From: Rhexocercosporidium sp. MPI-PUGE-AT-0058
Taxonomy: Eukaryota > Ascomycota > Leotiomycetes > Helotiales
Length of the DNA stretch: 64,000 bases
Direction: 5' to 3'
Assembly (NCBI GenBank): GCA_020746875.1
Contig: JAGTJL010000001.1
Location: 3,534,001 to 3,598,000 of the forward strand
Shown here piece by piece: positions 46,094 through 57,965 of the stretch. Position numbers and translations under genes: made by a program. Below the pieces are notes generated by a model. That model was given only the letters and a program-made list of their open reading frames with translations. It made no database searches and was not told the origin of the DNA. Position 1 is the first letter of the stretch, and every line of letters starts with the position of its first letter.

Positions 46094-46450
46094 TCAAGAC
46101 TGCTCCATAACCTGTCTATAACTCGGCAACTCCGCCACATTCCCCCTCCTCTCCTCCTCCCTTATCCTGTCACCCACTTCAACCTTCTCCACATCCCTAT
46201 ACTCCTCACCAACCGTCCCTCTCGTCTGTGGCATCACTTCACCCTCTGGTTCTTGCTGACTAAGACCCCGTTTCTCTCGGCGACTTTGTAGGAAATGCTC
46301 CACAATCATTCTGATAAGACCGGGTTTGCGCTCGTAGACGACAATGGGTCGGACGGGTCTGTTGTTTCGTGCTGCGCAGCGGGTCTCGCGGCGTGCTTGC
46401 TTGTATGCGCGGCGGGCTTCGCGGCGGGCTTGTTTATTTCTGCAGCACAT
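46094..46450 (-). CDS. Small basic hypothetical protein with C-terminal PSYxxV motif
   Basis: 118 aa, single exon. The N-terminus MCCRNKQARREARRAYKQ is Cys-containing and strongly basic. The middle is Arg-rich (FLQSRREKRG), the C-terminal half acidic, ending ELPSYRQVMEQS. I do not recognise a domain, but this arrangement (short Cys/Arg start, PxYxxV-like end) recurs in ascomycete hypothetical proteins; the end resembles an arrestin/WW-ligase-binding tail. Moderate support only. Confidence 0.5.
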   Translation of the reverse strand: MCCRNKQARREARRAYKQARRETRCAARNNRPVRPIVVYERKPGLIRMIVEHFLQSRREKRGLSQQEPEGEVMPQTRGTVGEEYRDVEKVEVGDRIREEERRGNVAELPSYRQVMEQS

Positions 46451-47856
46451 AGTGAATGAGTGCCGTGCTGTGTGTAAGGTTGAGGAGTGGTGGTTGTGAA
46501 GTTTCCGGATTTCAGATATTGATGTGATCTGAAGTATTGTGGTTTGATTTTCCCGTCTAAGGATTCAAATGTATCTTGTTCAAGTGATGGTCTCTTCAAA
46601 GCATTCAGCACAGAAAACACCCCATCCTTATATCTTCCCCTCCCGTCCCCTCCACAACGTAAACATGTCCCAAAAGCAGTAATGCATCATCTCCGTCTCC
46701 ATCACCCATCAACACCAGGGCCGCGTGTCATCATAAGGCGGTGCGAATGCTTAACCACCAACCCCACGAATTCTTTGCCGATTCATCGGCTTCGGCCGTA
46801 AGCCAACCGTATTATGATTGGCTGTTGGCGAGGCGAAGCGAGGGAATGTGACAGGGGTGTTTGGAACACGGGCGTAAGATCTAGTCCAGCATGCTGTTTG
46901 CGATGCTTGTCTGAGGCGAGTGCGATGCGAGACTGCGGGAGCGTTCTTAGATCGATGCACGGTGATGATGGATTTTTGCTGGGTTGAGGTGGGTGCTTGC
47001 GTGGCAGTGTTTGATGTGGACTAGCTGCATTGGGGAATATGGGATGCTGGGCTTTTTGGTGGGCTGGATGCGGATGGGGTGATTTGGCGATCGAAGCGAA
47101 TGCTTTCTTGACTTTCTGTTTGTCTGTGGATTTGTGAGATCAGGTCCCATGATCTCAGAGTTTTTACAGTAATAGTCGCGATTAATGGATGCGCAGATCA
47201 AAATAAAATGTATCTTGAAATTTTTGACACAAAGAAATACCCATAGGAATGCGATCGAAATATGGCAAGTTAGTACTGTACACTCCTGGCTTACCTGTTT
47301 CCCAACCTACGATGTGGTCTATTTTCAGAGAAGGGATATTGAATTCAGGATGCTACCCAACGATCAAGTCTTATTTCATCCACCGGTAGACTTCACGCCA
47401 GTACTATTTCCAGTCGAATCTGTCTCTCTCTACGTTTAATGTCAAGACTACGTACCCCACGGTGGAGGGGGAGGGGGTTGCTCGCTAACGAAGGTATACC
47501 CCTAAGTTACTCGCTTCCAGGGCACTGACCCTGCCCACTGTCCCTCGGACAACAGACGAGCAAAGCTTATTGTCCTATCTGTGAAAAGCTGTGACGTGAA
47601 GGCGCTGACTATTTGACAACGTCTCATCTTGGACTTTGTTGAAAAGCAATGTGTGATTAGTGAGAAGCAATCAATACTTGTGCACACTTGGGCCGTACCA
47701 AACCAAAGCTACCCCGATAACCGTGTATGGCACAGCGAACAGTCTGCACTTGGACCAAATTTCCCGGGCCATCTATCAGCGAGCAGGTAACACGTCAACC
47801 TCTTCAAACTCGGCCATCAAACTTGCTTCAACCTAAGAAATCCTACTTCGAGTAAT
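46451..47856. other. Intergenic, 1.4 kb
   Basis: No gene recognised. A short G-rich tract lies near 47460-47476. Frames in 46544-47439 lack domains. Confidence 0.5.
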
Positions 47857-48623
47857 ATGTTGTCTCTACGGCAGCAAACCTACATTCTTCTCGCATTGTC
47901 CGCGCTCTTAAGCACTTCAGCATGCAATCGTGGAAATCAGCACTTGATGGGCACTGATCACAAGAATCCCTCAATCACAAGGGTGGAAGTCGTCAACGTA
48001 TCTCCGGCTCCAGGAAGTGTGCAGAGATACACTGAGCCTGGCTCATGTTCCTCATCCTTGCCTATCACAACAAATTCCATCACCTACCCCGCGGACGAAT
48101 GCCTGAACCTAAATCCCCACAGCATAGCACAAATCCAGATTCTATCCCCAGCAATCTGTCCCAATGGAACGAGAGCAGTGTTCACTGTTTTCGGATCGAG
48201 TAATTGCTGGGGCTCGGTTTCCGAAACTACGGAGGTCTCAGATCAGGTTGTGGGGAGGTGTATTGATGCTAGCCAGGTGTGGAGTTATGCGTTTGTTTGT
48301 GAGGGATTGCCGGATGGTGTGCCGTGGGGGAAGATCGCTGCTATTGTGGGTGTTGTTGGCGGGCTTGCGGTTGTGGGGTTGGGACTCTTGACGGGGTTGT
48401 TCTTTTGTGGAGGGGGCTTGGTTTTTATTTCTCTTTTGGGACTGTGTCTATGGGGGTTCTGGATCCTGATGGGGTTGGTGAGAGTGAGTTTTAACAATGG
48501 TACCAATTCAAGAAACTTGCTGATCTCATGCAGAAAGGTCTCGGTTTCGGTACAGAGAGCTTGGGAAGTAATGGCACCGTCGATGAAGCACAAGAGGAAG
48601 GAGAGGGGAAGAAAAGTATATGA
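47857..48623 (+). CDS. Secreted or membrane Cys-containing hypothetical protein with one hydrophobic span
   Basis: Two exons, 47857-48483 and 48534-48623; 238 aa. Signal peptide residues 1-22 (ILLALSALLSTSAC). The ectodomain has six or more Cys (GSCSSSLP, ADECLNL, AICPNGT, SSNCWGS, GRCIDAS, FVCEGLP). A long Gly/Val/Leu-rich hydrophobic stretch (about residues 155-208) could span the membrane once or twice. The spliced C-terminus is short and acidic (GTVDEAQEEGEGKKSI), a better ending than reading on into the intron. No family recognised. Confidence 0.6.
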
Positions 48624-48757
48624 ATTGATTGAGAACTTTGAAATGCCTACACGTTTCGCGACTTGCTACTTTGATTACATCTCAAAGATCTAATACTTTT
48701 ATGTCGAAGCTATCATCCAAATTTACCAGTACCGTTCACGGCTACGAGGTCTTGCGC

Positions 48758-49315
48758 TTACTGATACGCAATGATAACACCGATTGCCCTTCGGACTTCG
48801 TCTACATCAACACCCTCATCACACGTATCATTTTCTATCTGTAGCCTCTGCATGATCGAATCTAGGGACTCATCTTGCTTTTCTCGTTGAACGAATCCTT
48901 CGACCCCTTTCTCGCCAGCACGTTCATTTTCCTTCTCCAACAATGATTCTAAGATCCTAGAATGGAGTCCTGGCGTTTTGTGCGTCATGTAATCCAATAT
49001 TTCCGGGCACTTATCCCTCAATTGAAAGGCGCGTGCAAGTAAAGGTTTGTTGTGCTGGCTAAATAAACGGTCTGGGTGGCCGGCCAGAAGAATCTTTGTT
49101 TCGGGTATGAAACCATACTCCACTGCGACTAGGAGGGCAGCGTTTTTCACATGGTGCTTGTAGAATCCACTCCACCATCGTTGCGTACTGGCAATAAACA
49201 GCATATTCTCAATACTGACTACCATACCAGACCTGATGGCAAGTAGAAAGCACTTTCCGACCAGGCTGTTTTGTGCTGAGTCTACAACGTCTATGTCAGG
49301 ATAATGATTTCTCAT
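48758..49315 (-). pseudogene. Ankyrin-like C-terminal segment of the NACHT locus
   Basis: 185 codons with helical pairs resembling degenerate ankyrin repeats (VGKCFLLAIRSGMVVSIENM, ALLVAVEYGFIPETKILLAG). It starts four bases before the stop of the upstream NACHT frame (49312), so the two are probably one gene separated by a frame break. Confidence 0.5.
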
Positions 49316-51655
49316 AAGGAAGTGCGATATTGTCGTAGCTTTTTATCTACGTCCGAAATTGAGGGACAGCCAAGGCTTGTGTGTGAAAGTACATTTTGCA
49401 GTGGGAAAGTTCTGAGAATGTAACGTAACAGTAACTTATCTTCCAAATAGCAAACCATCTCCTGGACGTCGTGATTGGTGGGAGTTTGGTGGCAACACAT
49501 TGTTGGAACGTAAGTCGTGCAGTCTTTTGGAAGAACAACTTTCAGATAACTCATCTTATCTTCATCCACCTTGAGCTTTGCTTCATAGTCTGTGATCGTG
49601 AGGCTTTCTGCATCCTTGCTTGCAAGAAAGTCTTTTGCCGTTTGATGAGTGAGTTGGACCAAGAACGACTCATCGACATCGAAGTCGTGAAATATCTGGT
49701 CTGACAACTGGGAAGACGGCCTAACGACAGATAAAAATGGTCCGCAAAGTTCCTGAAGTGAACGTTGGAAATGTTTCCAGGATCTGACTTGTGGCCTGTT
49801 TGAGCTGACGGGATCTTTCATTGATGCCAAGCCAGTTTCGACGTCCCATGTGATGGAAAATGCATCGAGAAGCTCCTCAAGTGTTAACAGTCTAGTCGCA
49901 CTAGCTCCTATGACCCAGAGTAGTATCCGGCGTGCCTTCACTTGATCATAGTAGCTGTTTGTCTTCTGTAGGTTGAACAAGATCCTCTGGTACATGCCAT
50001 GAATCTCCAAAGGTAGCCCAAGAAGAAGCTCTTTTAGTTCAACAAACGTGAACATGCCTTTCTGGACACGATGTATAAGATCCTGCATGATGAGCGTCAC
50101 CCAGAGAATGACGCCTTGTGCATGCTTCGGGATATAAGTTCGGATAGATGACAGCTCTTCTTCCTCGGATTCTCGAGCTCTGAGAAACATCCTGCCAGCC
50201 CGGGACATTGATCCAGATATAAATATGTTCATTTTGGTACGGCGTGGTGTATGCTTTGTCCCAGGTCGACATGGTCGTCGATTGACCGGTGGCCTTATAT
50301 CCTCTTCATCACTCGAGTCAAAAGACGTCATTGATTTTCGTAACACTCTCAGACCAGCATCGGCAATCATCTCTATGTCCCTGCTATTTGCATATTCTGA
50401 TACAATCCGATGAGAATATTTCAAACCTTTCTCGATCTGTCGGTTTGGGCGACTGAGGACCAGGACTTTAATCCTGGAACCAGGAATATTGACAATAGAT
50501 AAGAAGAGATCCCAGTATCTTCTCAAGATGGCCGGTCGATTTGTTAAGTCCTGGATAGGATGTCAAAGTCGAAGTATTTTGTGACTCGTCTATAGCATCT
50601 ATAACGCACAGAATCGAAGGTGGATCCTCTTTGATCGCGGCCAGACTCAAGAGAACTTCTGGTAGAGAAGCAAGCCACTCCGGAGATCTGTAAAAATCTT
50701 TATAGTACCTGAACAATCTGCGATCTTGTTTCAAAATCTGGAAAAGCAAAGCTCTGAGCATCGATGAGTGAGATGTACTCCGATCTCCGCCTCGTTCGTT
50801 GTAGAACCAGTCTGCAACGTGCCACAAATCATCCTTCGACCCGGATACTAAACGGCCTAGTATGGTTTTTGCGAGCACGGATTTCCCGCTATCAGGCTTT
50901 CCTTGAATCCAAAGAATCCCCGATGTATCATTACACCACTCGACGTATGGTCCGTACGACCAGATCCATTCATTTGTGCCTGATTCGGCATGTGTGACTT
51001 GCTCCCGGCGGGAAAACATCGTGTCGTAGTTGAGGGAATCGAGACATTCTACATGATCGGTCAACATTCAATCAAGGTCTATAGACAACGGGCATACCAG
51101 TAGTGTCAGTGGTCTCATCAATCCTTCGCCCTCGCCAAGATTCCATGCTTCCAACTTCCTCGCTCCACGATGATACTAGTAGGCGAACGTTTTCAGACAA
51201 CCGAGCAGCCTTGAACACAAGCTTACAAGCCAACACAGCAATTGGGTCTTGCGCCTTTTCTAGTACAATCAACAATTGTGCGCTTTAATTATTATCCGTG
51301 GCATCAAGAATATCTTTCAGTCGCAAGCATGCCAGAAGGATGTCTACTAAGTCTTCGTTTTCATATCAAGTCCGGTTAAGTGAAGTCGTCGCAAGAGACT
51401 CCGATATGCCCTGGACAATTGGAGGATTGCTCCGCGCATATCATTGTAATTAACAAATATTTGGCTGATGAGGCATCTAAATATCCCAAGAAGAGACTTG
51501 GGCCGTGTTGCCGTGTAGATTGTATCTGCTATGTTTGAGAAGTGGAGATACACGCCCTGGCCCTTGTGGCCTTCTTTAATCGAAAAAGATCGTTGAATCT
51601 TCTGATACACTTCGGAGGCGATGCTGTCGTGATTTAGTTCTCCGGATCTGGGAGT
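49312..51655 (-). pseudogene. NACHT-type NTPase region of a fungal NLR-like protein, with frame breaks
   Basis: The block at 50468-51067 begins with CLDSLNYDTMFSRREQV, the usual lead-in to fungal NACHT domains. It carries Walker A (IQGKPDSGKSVLAKTI) and Walker B (SILCVIDAIDES). The frame then changes near 50555 to 49312-50526, which continues with IKVLVLSRP (sensor region), VILWVTLIMQDL and the winged-helix-like LLWVIGASATRLLTLEELLDAF. Upstream, 51072-51655 encodes connecting helices (YIWYLITPRSGELN, LGIFRCLISQIFV) in other frames with stops between. The change near 50555 could be a very short intron; the upstream stops look like lesions. Confidence 0.65.
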
Positions 51656-51863
51656 AATTAGGTACCATATGTACTCGGCGTCATCATCTTTCCTCAGCCA
51701 TTTTTAGTACCAGAGGTATTGGTAAACCAAGATAGGGAATCAGAGTCACAATTTAACGCAGAATTCATATTTTCTGACTCCAATATATGACCAGATGCCG
51801 TTAGAGCTTGGTGGCCAATATATTTTGCTGCTTCGATCACAGGCTGGAGGTCTAGAATGGTTG

Positions 51864-52960
51864 TTAGCACAATATCTTCAATGCGATCTGTTGGGTCTCA
51901 CTTTCTCGTGCGATCAGTCGTTTCCCACATGCTTCCACAGCTGAACATACGGTCTCCGACTGGAGATACTTTTGAGTGCATGCACTTATCTGGTCCAGTT
52001 TCGATGTCTCATCTAATCCCACAGATTCAAGGCCCCACAAAACATTAAATCTGAAGTACTGTCGATTCTGCGCCATATGAGAGTGATGCCTGTGGAAATC
52101 TTCGGCGCGTCTTTCTGTGTCAGTTGCTATAGCTGGAAGGGCTTTTCCTAGTCTCAAAGTGTCATCTCCAAACGATCTGATGGCAGGTATTCCAGTTCCG
52201 ATGGAGACAAGACAGAGAATGTTGTCCTCCAGACGCCAATTATCACCTTTCTTGAAAACATCGAAAGCTTCGGTCCACATTTCGCTTATGGGATTATTAG
52301 CAGGTGTAGAGCCATCTATGAAATCAAAATTGCCAATTATAACAGGATCGAAGAACGAGGAAGCCGCTGAAGTTGCTCGTGCAACCTCCCATACTTTTGC
52401 GATGTTCAGAAGATCCGAGCCTCTGCGTCTCGACGGGTAGGTGGACAGAACGACTGTTTCGGCAGCAAGCTTGCTCGTTGCACACACGAATCTTTAGTTC
52501 AGGATCAGTAGCACATCGTCACAAATTGTATCTACCGTACTTACGTCTTACATCCGAGTTCAGAACAGTCTTTCAGCAACTCATCACGATCATAACCTTT
52601 CTCGTCCAGTAGCTCACCCACACCTTCCTCAATTGCAGTGTGGTCAAATCGTCCTTGTACCTGGCCTTTTAATGTCACTCTATGGTGCATTTTCGTGAAT
52701 ATCTTCGGAGAAAGTGCGATGTATGCTTCGATAGCCTCGTCAATCGGCATAGCAAGTCTGCCAAGCATCAGAGCAATCAAACCTCCTGTCGAAATGCCTC
52801 CTATCATATCGAAGTGGTCACACGGCTTCGGTGGTTCTTCGAGATTTATCGACTCCATCAACCTTTTAACGATATGAAGAGACGATAACCCTCGAACTCC
52901 ACCTCCATCCAGACATAGCAGGCGTAGATCCTGCCCTCGCGCTGGGTTTGGATTTGACAT
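51864..52960 (-). CDS. Patatin-like phospholipase domain (N-terminal part of NLR-like locus)
   Basis: Two exons joined by a GT-AG intron at about 52498-52550 (GCKT/FVCATSKLAAE). All patatin signatures are present: DGGGVRGLSSL (oxyanion loop), GISTGGLIAL (GxSxG nucleophile Ser) and DGSTPANNPI (catalytic Asp, DG/A motif). It would be a lipid acyl hydrolase. Patatin domains fused to NACHT or NB-ARC and then ankyrin or TPR repeats are a standard fungal NLR architecture, and the matching NACHT region lies directly downstream on the same strand. The frame ends at 51864 soon after the domain. Either it stops there as a stand-alone enzyme, or a lesion has separated it from the NACHT part. Confidence 0.82.
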
Positions 52961-54232
52961 GATGTTTGGGATGGGTCACGTCTCTGACACAGACTGCTTG
53001 TTATCGCGAGGCTCAAGTTGTCTGCAAGTAAAGCCCTCAGGTTCGGATCAGCGTAAAGTACTACGCGTAGCCAGTTTGGTCTAGGTCTGGCAAGTCAACT
53101 TGAATCTATCGCTTGGCCCGGAAGCTTAAAAAAAAAAGGACTCCCCTAAAAGCTTATTAGGTCGTCTCTGGATGCGAGAGGAAAATCAGAACATTATATG
53201 AGAGAAGAAAAGGCTCATAAGGCTGCCGCTGAGGTAATTAGTAACACGAGCAAGTTGAGTGAGAGCATTTACCTCACTGATTGCCAGCGGTTCGCCGACA
53301 ATACTCAGCCACAACTTTTCGTTCAAAATCTGCCCACCAAAAAGACCGTAGTCAGCCCTCGACGATAAGACGCCCTAGGACGCCATCAATATTCTTTGCG
53401 GTTTTCTAAGCCAGGTCTCTTTTAACAACCCCAAAACCACTGGTGTGAGCACATTCTGGTTTTAATCACGTGAGCATATTCGTACACATGTGGATTCATC
53501 GACGAGGACTTGCCCAGGCGGCGATCGCAAAATTCGCGGTAGGAGTGAGCAGGAGGTATTTTCCCAATATGGCAGCCATATTCTTCACACGCAGTCTGTG
53601 GGAAAAGTTAGTAATATTGTCCATGAGTGCGGAAAGTTAGCCATATCCGAGCTGTCAAAACTTGAAATAGGTATGAGAAAAGAAAGCGGGCAAGGGCCTT
53701 CAGCGACCAGTTTTTATCAAGTCTTTTTAAGCTCCATTCTCTCAGACTAAGGCTATAATGGTGACTTAGCCCATATAAAAAATTCGGAACCGTGAAAGTG
53801 TTTGAGAACGCTATGTATGTCTACACAAGATTTAATCACTGCTGTGCGGCAGGAAATGAGACTGCAGAAAGCAAAGAGACTCAAAAGCGAAGAGAGGTGT
53901 ACTGAGGCGAATGGATTTATGAATTTTTGGTGTCAGTAGGAATGAAGGTTGATTGCGATTTATGGCCGCGAGATTTGAGCGAGTTGAAAGAGCGAAAACC
54001 AAGAGTTTCTTGACTTCTTCCTTTTATTTCTTTTGGGAAATATAGCTTAAGAGCTGCTTCTCAAGACAGGAAAGTGCCAGGGATGATAAAAAGTGTTCCT
54101 TTCGAGACAAAGAAATGGTCTTGGTTGTGTATATAGGTGAGCTCCTGAAAAGTAATCATGCCCATCCTTCACAGCATATTTCAACCATTCCATGCCCCTC
54201 CTACATCTCCTCAACTCGTCCCAACGAAATAT
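52961..54232. other. Intergenic, 1.3 kb
   Basis: No gene recognised. The frame at 53490-53750 has no domain. Confidence 0.5.
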
Positions 54233-54825
54233 TTACAAAAGATTCGCGGCCCTCTCTCTCAAAGCATTTCCGCTATTGATGAACAGAGTCCATATCAATC
54301 CAACACCGGTAACGAACACGACACTCCTCAAGTTGGCAGCAGCTTGAGAGGTATTGTTGATGTAGATATAGTTGTAAAGGATTCTGCTGACGATATAGCC
54401 TCCAGAAAGAGTATTCAGCGTCTGGGCAGAGATGCCAGCAAGGTTTCCAGCTACAACGGCGGGGGCGAAGAGACCAAGGTTCTCGAATCCGTTGGTTTGA
54501 GCACCTTCGGCTCTGATGATGAGGTCCTTCCTTGGTCTACAATATGCATGTCAGCGTACAAATCCGAGCCATTTGGAAAGGCAGAGATATTCCAATATTA
54601 CTTACGGTTCGGTCCTTTTGGAGACTGCCGACGTAGGTTCGAGGAGACAAGTTATCGAACTTCTTGGAGAGTGATACGGCGTAGGGGTGAGGTAAGAAGG
54701 CGATAAGCCAGGCGGCTGGGACCTGGAACCATAGAAATCAGTGAATCGGTTAACGACAAATGGTAGGAGTGATTATTTGCTGTGTAGAAGGAGAATTGGC
54801 GAGTGGTATCAAAAAGGGTGGCCAT
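54233..54825 (-). CDS. MAPEG-family membrane protein
   Basis: Three exons, 54781-54825, 54606-54722 and 54233-54526; 151 aa. The first intron has a GC donor (GCAAAT) and CAG acceptor. The product has four membrane segments as in MAPEG proteins of eicosanoid and glutathione metabolism: AAWLIAFLPHPYAV, GLFAPAVVAGNLAG, GGYIVSRILYNYIYI and SVVFVTGVGLIWTLF. It includes the conserved IIRAEGAQTNGFENLGLF loop, which holds the glutathione-binding Glu/Asn. Using the first AG before exon 3 (54536) would break the frame; the second AG, ten bases on, keeps it but drops about five residues that relatives have between LQKDRT and DLIIRA. Confidence 0.82.
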
Positions 54826-55599
54826 CTTGAGTTCTTGGATTGAAGTGTGTTCCGTCAATTCGAGGATCGTTTCGTTGTGTTTAAGGAAACAATCAAGTCA
54901 GACAGAGGTATCAATGAATGTTGATATCCATCGGCATTCTCGACGACGTCATACCTGCTAATTTGGTAGGAAGTAAACTATGTCGTTCTAGCAACTGGCC
55001 CTCAGCCAATACTGGTTAGTCGATTGCTTCGGCATTTGTGATTACCGAAGATATTCGACGACGACGACAACAAATGAAATCAACAGAGCTATCTCAATAA
55101 ATGGCCACAGAATCATCAGCATCCCCTCAATCAGTATCTTTCTTTCCACACTGGTGGTGATGGTGATACACCGAGAAATTTCGCTAGGAGTTAGTGTATA
55201 GGAGGGCAATTCCGAACTCTTGATCAGAACTTCTTTCATGTCGACTTTGCGCTTCAATCTCAGACTCTCTCGGATTAATTAGTTGCTAGCACTCTAGTTT
55301 CACGATCTATGGGTAAGTAAGAAGGTACCGTCTGATTTCTGTGCGATCTTAGATGAGAACATTAGGAAGCAAGAATTGTTCTGGAATATTCACAAGTCGT
55401 ATATGCCTTGGTATTTCTGAGCACAGAAGACTTCCAGATATGTCTTCGGCCAGCTTCACCTACTCTATTTTCCTTCTCACAACCCTGCGGGACAGTGCCT
55501 TTTCTATCTCAAAGCAATTTGCTCTCGGTACCCTGAGGCTTCTATAGATAGGATAGTATCTCCTCTCCAATAGAAACTTCTTTTGTGCGACGACTCGAT
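54826..55599. other. Intergenic
   Basis: No gene recognised. A minus-strand frame at 55042-55257 ends in a hydrophobic stretch (FIEIALLISFVVVVVEYLR) but has no other support. Confidence 0.4.
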
Positions 55600-57062
55600 C
55601 CGACTGCTGCTACTTCAGCCTTCGAGCAAAAAATCGGCAGAGGTTCGTTGCAACCTGATTCAAACGACATTAGAGGAGTGTAGGGAGGATCTTATTAATA
55701 GTTGTACCATTCTACCCTAGGTAGAGGCGGACTTCAGCGATCTCAGATCGATTTCTGTTGATGGAAGGAAGTTTCAGGTCACTCACAATTTGTTCCATGC
55801 ACTGCGAGACTTAGGGGATAAGGGTAGAGCTTAACCATTATAGATAGATGCGGTTTACACCTATCAAATAGCTATCAAGTAGTCATCAAGGAAAGGGATC
55901 AGCAGGTTTCATTGATAGGTTGCATTTCCAGTCTAGCACAGCATACAGTCATCTACCTTGGTGAGCAGACTATGGAGTCTGAGGCTGCTTTTACTGCCCT
56001 GAAGGCTACGTCGGGAGAAAACGGTTCACTTGTTACTTTCCGCTCGCGTTACTCCGATCTGTCCAAGGACCCCGTTCTAGGGGCAGCTTGGTTTACAAGA
56101 GTCTGTATCATTGAGCTAGTTCTGTCCCGCGACCCTTGGGTTCAGCAAGGTAGAACTCAGATGATGTGAAAAGATTTGTGTAATAGGATGGAGAGGTTGA
56201 AATCGGAAGATTCATTTGGTCAAGCCTGTCCCTGCAGAGCGGCTGATACCACGAGATGAACCTAGCTTTAACGACACCTACAAATTACTCATAGAGATGA
56301 GAAGGATCTGCCACAAATACCAAGCTAGATATTTTGATGAGAGTATTAAGCGTTCGGTGCTGTGAGAGAACCTATTTTCTCGACGAGGATTTAGAGCAAC
56401 AGATCCCAGAGGTACCATCTTTGCTCATCTTGGAATCTCAGAAGTGACAAGGCTTGATGGAGAGGTGACGGTCCATTATGCCAAGTCTATATCTGTGATA
56501 TAATTACACGGATATAGCAAGGAACTTGATCATATCGCCTCAAAACTTGATTTTTGTGTCCAAAATTTCAACTTCCGGTCCGGAGACCCGATCTGCCATC
56601 CTGGGTACCAGACTGGACGATGTGCCTCGATGGCCATCCGATATCTAACTGAGCCAAGACTCGAGAGGAGAAACTGCCACTGCCAGGTCCAGTGAGCCTT
56701 CCTGTCCATCAAATTTCCATCCCCATTCTTCACTTCTTGTATTTGATGGGTTTCATCAAGATAATATTCAAGATCTGAGCCCAATCATCGATCGCAGCGA
56801 CTTGATACGTCAGGATCTTCGTAGCCTCACGGCTGCTAGCAGGCATATAGAACCAGCCAAAGCCCATCACCGCATATACAATGTGTGGTGGGAGAGCCCA
56901 GGGTTCGATCTGTTACCACCTCTCTCAGAAGATGACCAGTCGATCCACACTGAAGCTTCTCGCACGCAGCACAACTTAGACCACAAGTACCCACCAGGGC
57001 CTTACGCATCTCATCGAAGCCGGTCCTTCAAGCTGCCAACACTCCACATCGTTCGTATCTAA
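55600..57062 (+). pseudogene. HET (heterokaryon incompatibility) domain relic
   Basis: Fragments in successive order but with stops and shifts match the HET domain. EVRCNLIQTTLEE is near 55640 and SVDGRKFQVTHNLFHALRDL near 55755-55815. IDAVYTYQ, a decayed IDAICINQ, is near 55842. HTVIYLGEQTMESEAAF is at 55945-56000, GAAWFTRVCIIELVLSRDPW at 56080-56140, and LPSWVPDWTMC near 56594-56625. HET proteins trigger cell death on non-self fusion. No intact frame exceeds 85 codons, so this is a dead copy. Confidence 0.75.
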
Positions 57063-57965
57063 TAGATGGGTCACTCGGTTGAAAAGGGGTGTAATAGGTA
57101 TAGTTCCGTCATCTTGAATAGTAGGTGACCTTGCATGCGTATATTCATTTGGTCTCATCGGCTGAGTCTTCAGGCTGGCAACAGAAGTAGGCGGGTATTC
57201 TGGATAACGATATCCAAACTGCATTTTTCAAGTACTATGGTAATCACGAAAAGCTGTATTATCTGGATGGCATTACGGCGAAAAGTATCAAAGACTTAGT
57301 GATTCAGTTGAAGCACGTTTCGTTTATTGGCGAACGCCAAAGGTATGATCGGTTTGTGACTGATGCAAAGCACTCGAAGTCTCTGAAACGCCAACACCCA
57401 AGTATTTTTATCGTCCACTCGCTAGGATTGGCTCCCCTCTGATCAGGAACCACAGTCGCATTGATTAAGAACTTTTCAAGGCTACAGTCCAGTAGATATC
57501 GGTATCACAGAACTGGATTCCGAGTGCTTTGAGCAACGTCTTTCTTTTGACTAACCGGATTTTCTACTACAACATATGACAATGCTCAGAAGGCAGAACA
57601 ATTGAAACAAGAGTCTGTTCTAGCTATGGAGAAACGGTACCCAGATTGTTGATTCCTACATTTCACGAATACTGGCCCCAGTCCCTTTTTTCTGAGTGCT
57701 CCTGCCGTATTCAAGAACTTGCACTCAGTTGTGGTGCACACTGCCGGCTCTTCACATCATAGCTTCAAGATGGTCGTGCCTCCCAAACTTAGTTCGCGGC
57801 AGATTTGTCTCCTGCAGATTTTGTTCTTTCGGGTTTCCCCTCTCTCAACATCATCTCGCATCTTCATCGCCACCAGCAGCTGTCACACAAGGTCGCTGGA
57901 TATCTCTCTCGGCATCCGTTACGTATCACATTCCCAATTTCTATCATAGAGGCATCTGGATCGTC
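57063..57965. other. Intergenic or remainder of the HET relic
   Basis: A frame near 57230-57430 (LYYLDGITAKSIKDLVIQLK) looks protein-like and may be the decayed C-terminal part of the HET gene. No intact gene recognised. Confidence 0.35.

Noticed and set aside
54158..54706. Plus-strand frame of 182 codons
   Set aside because: Antisense to the MAPEG gene, whose exons explain the open reading.
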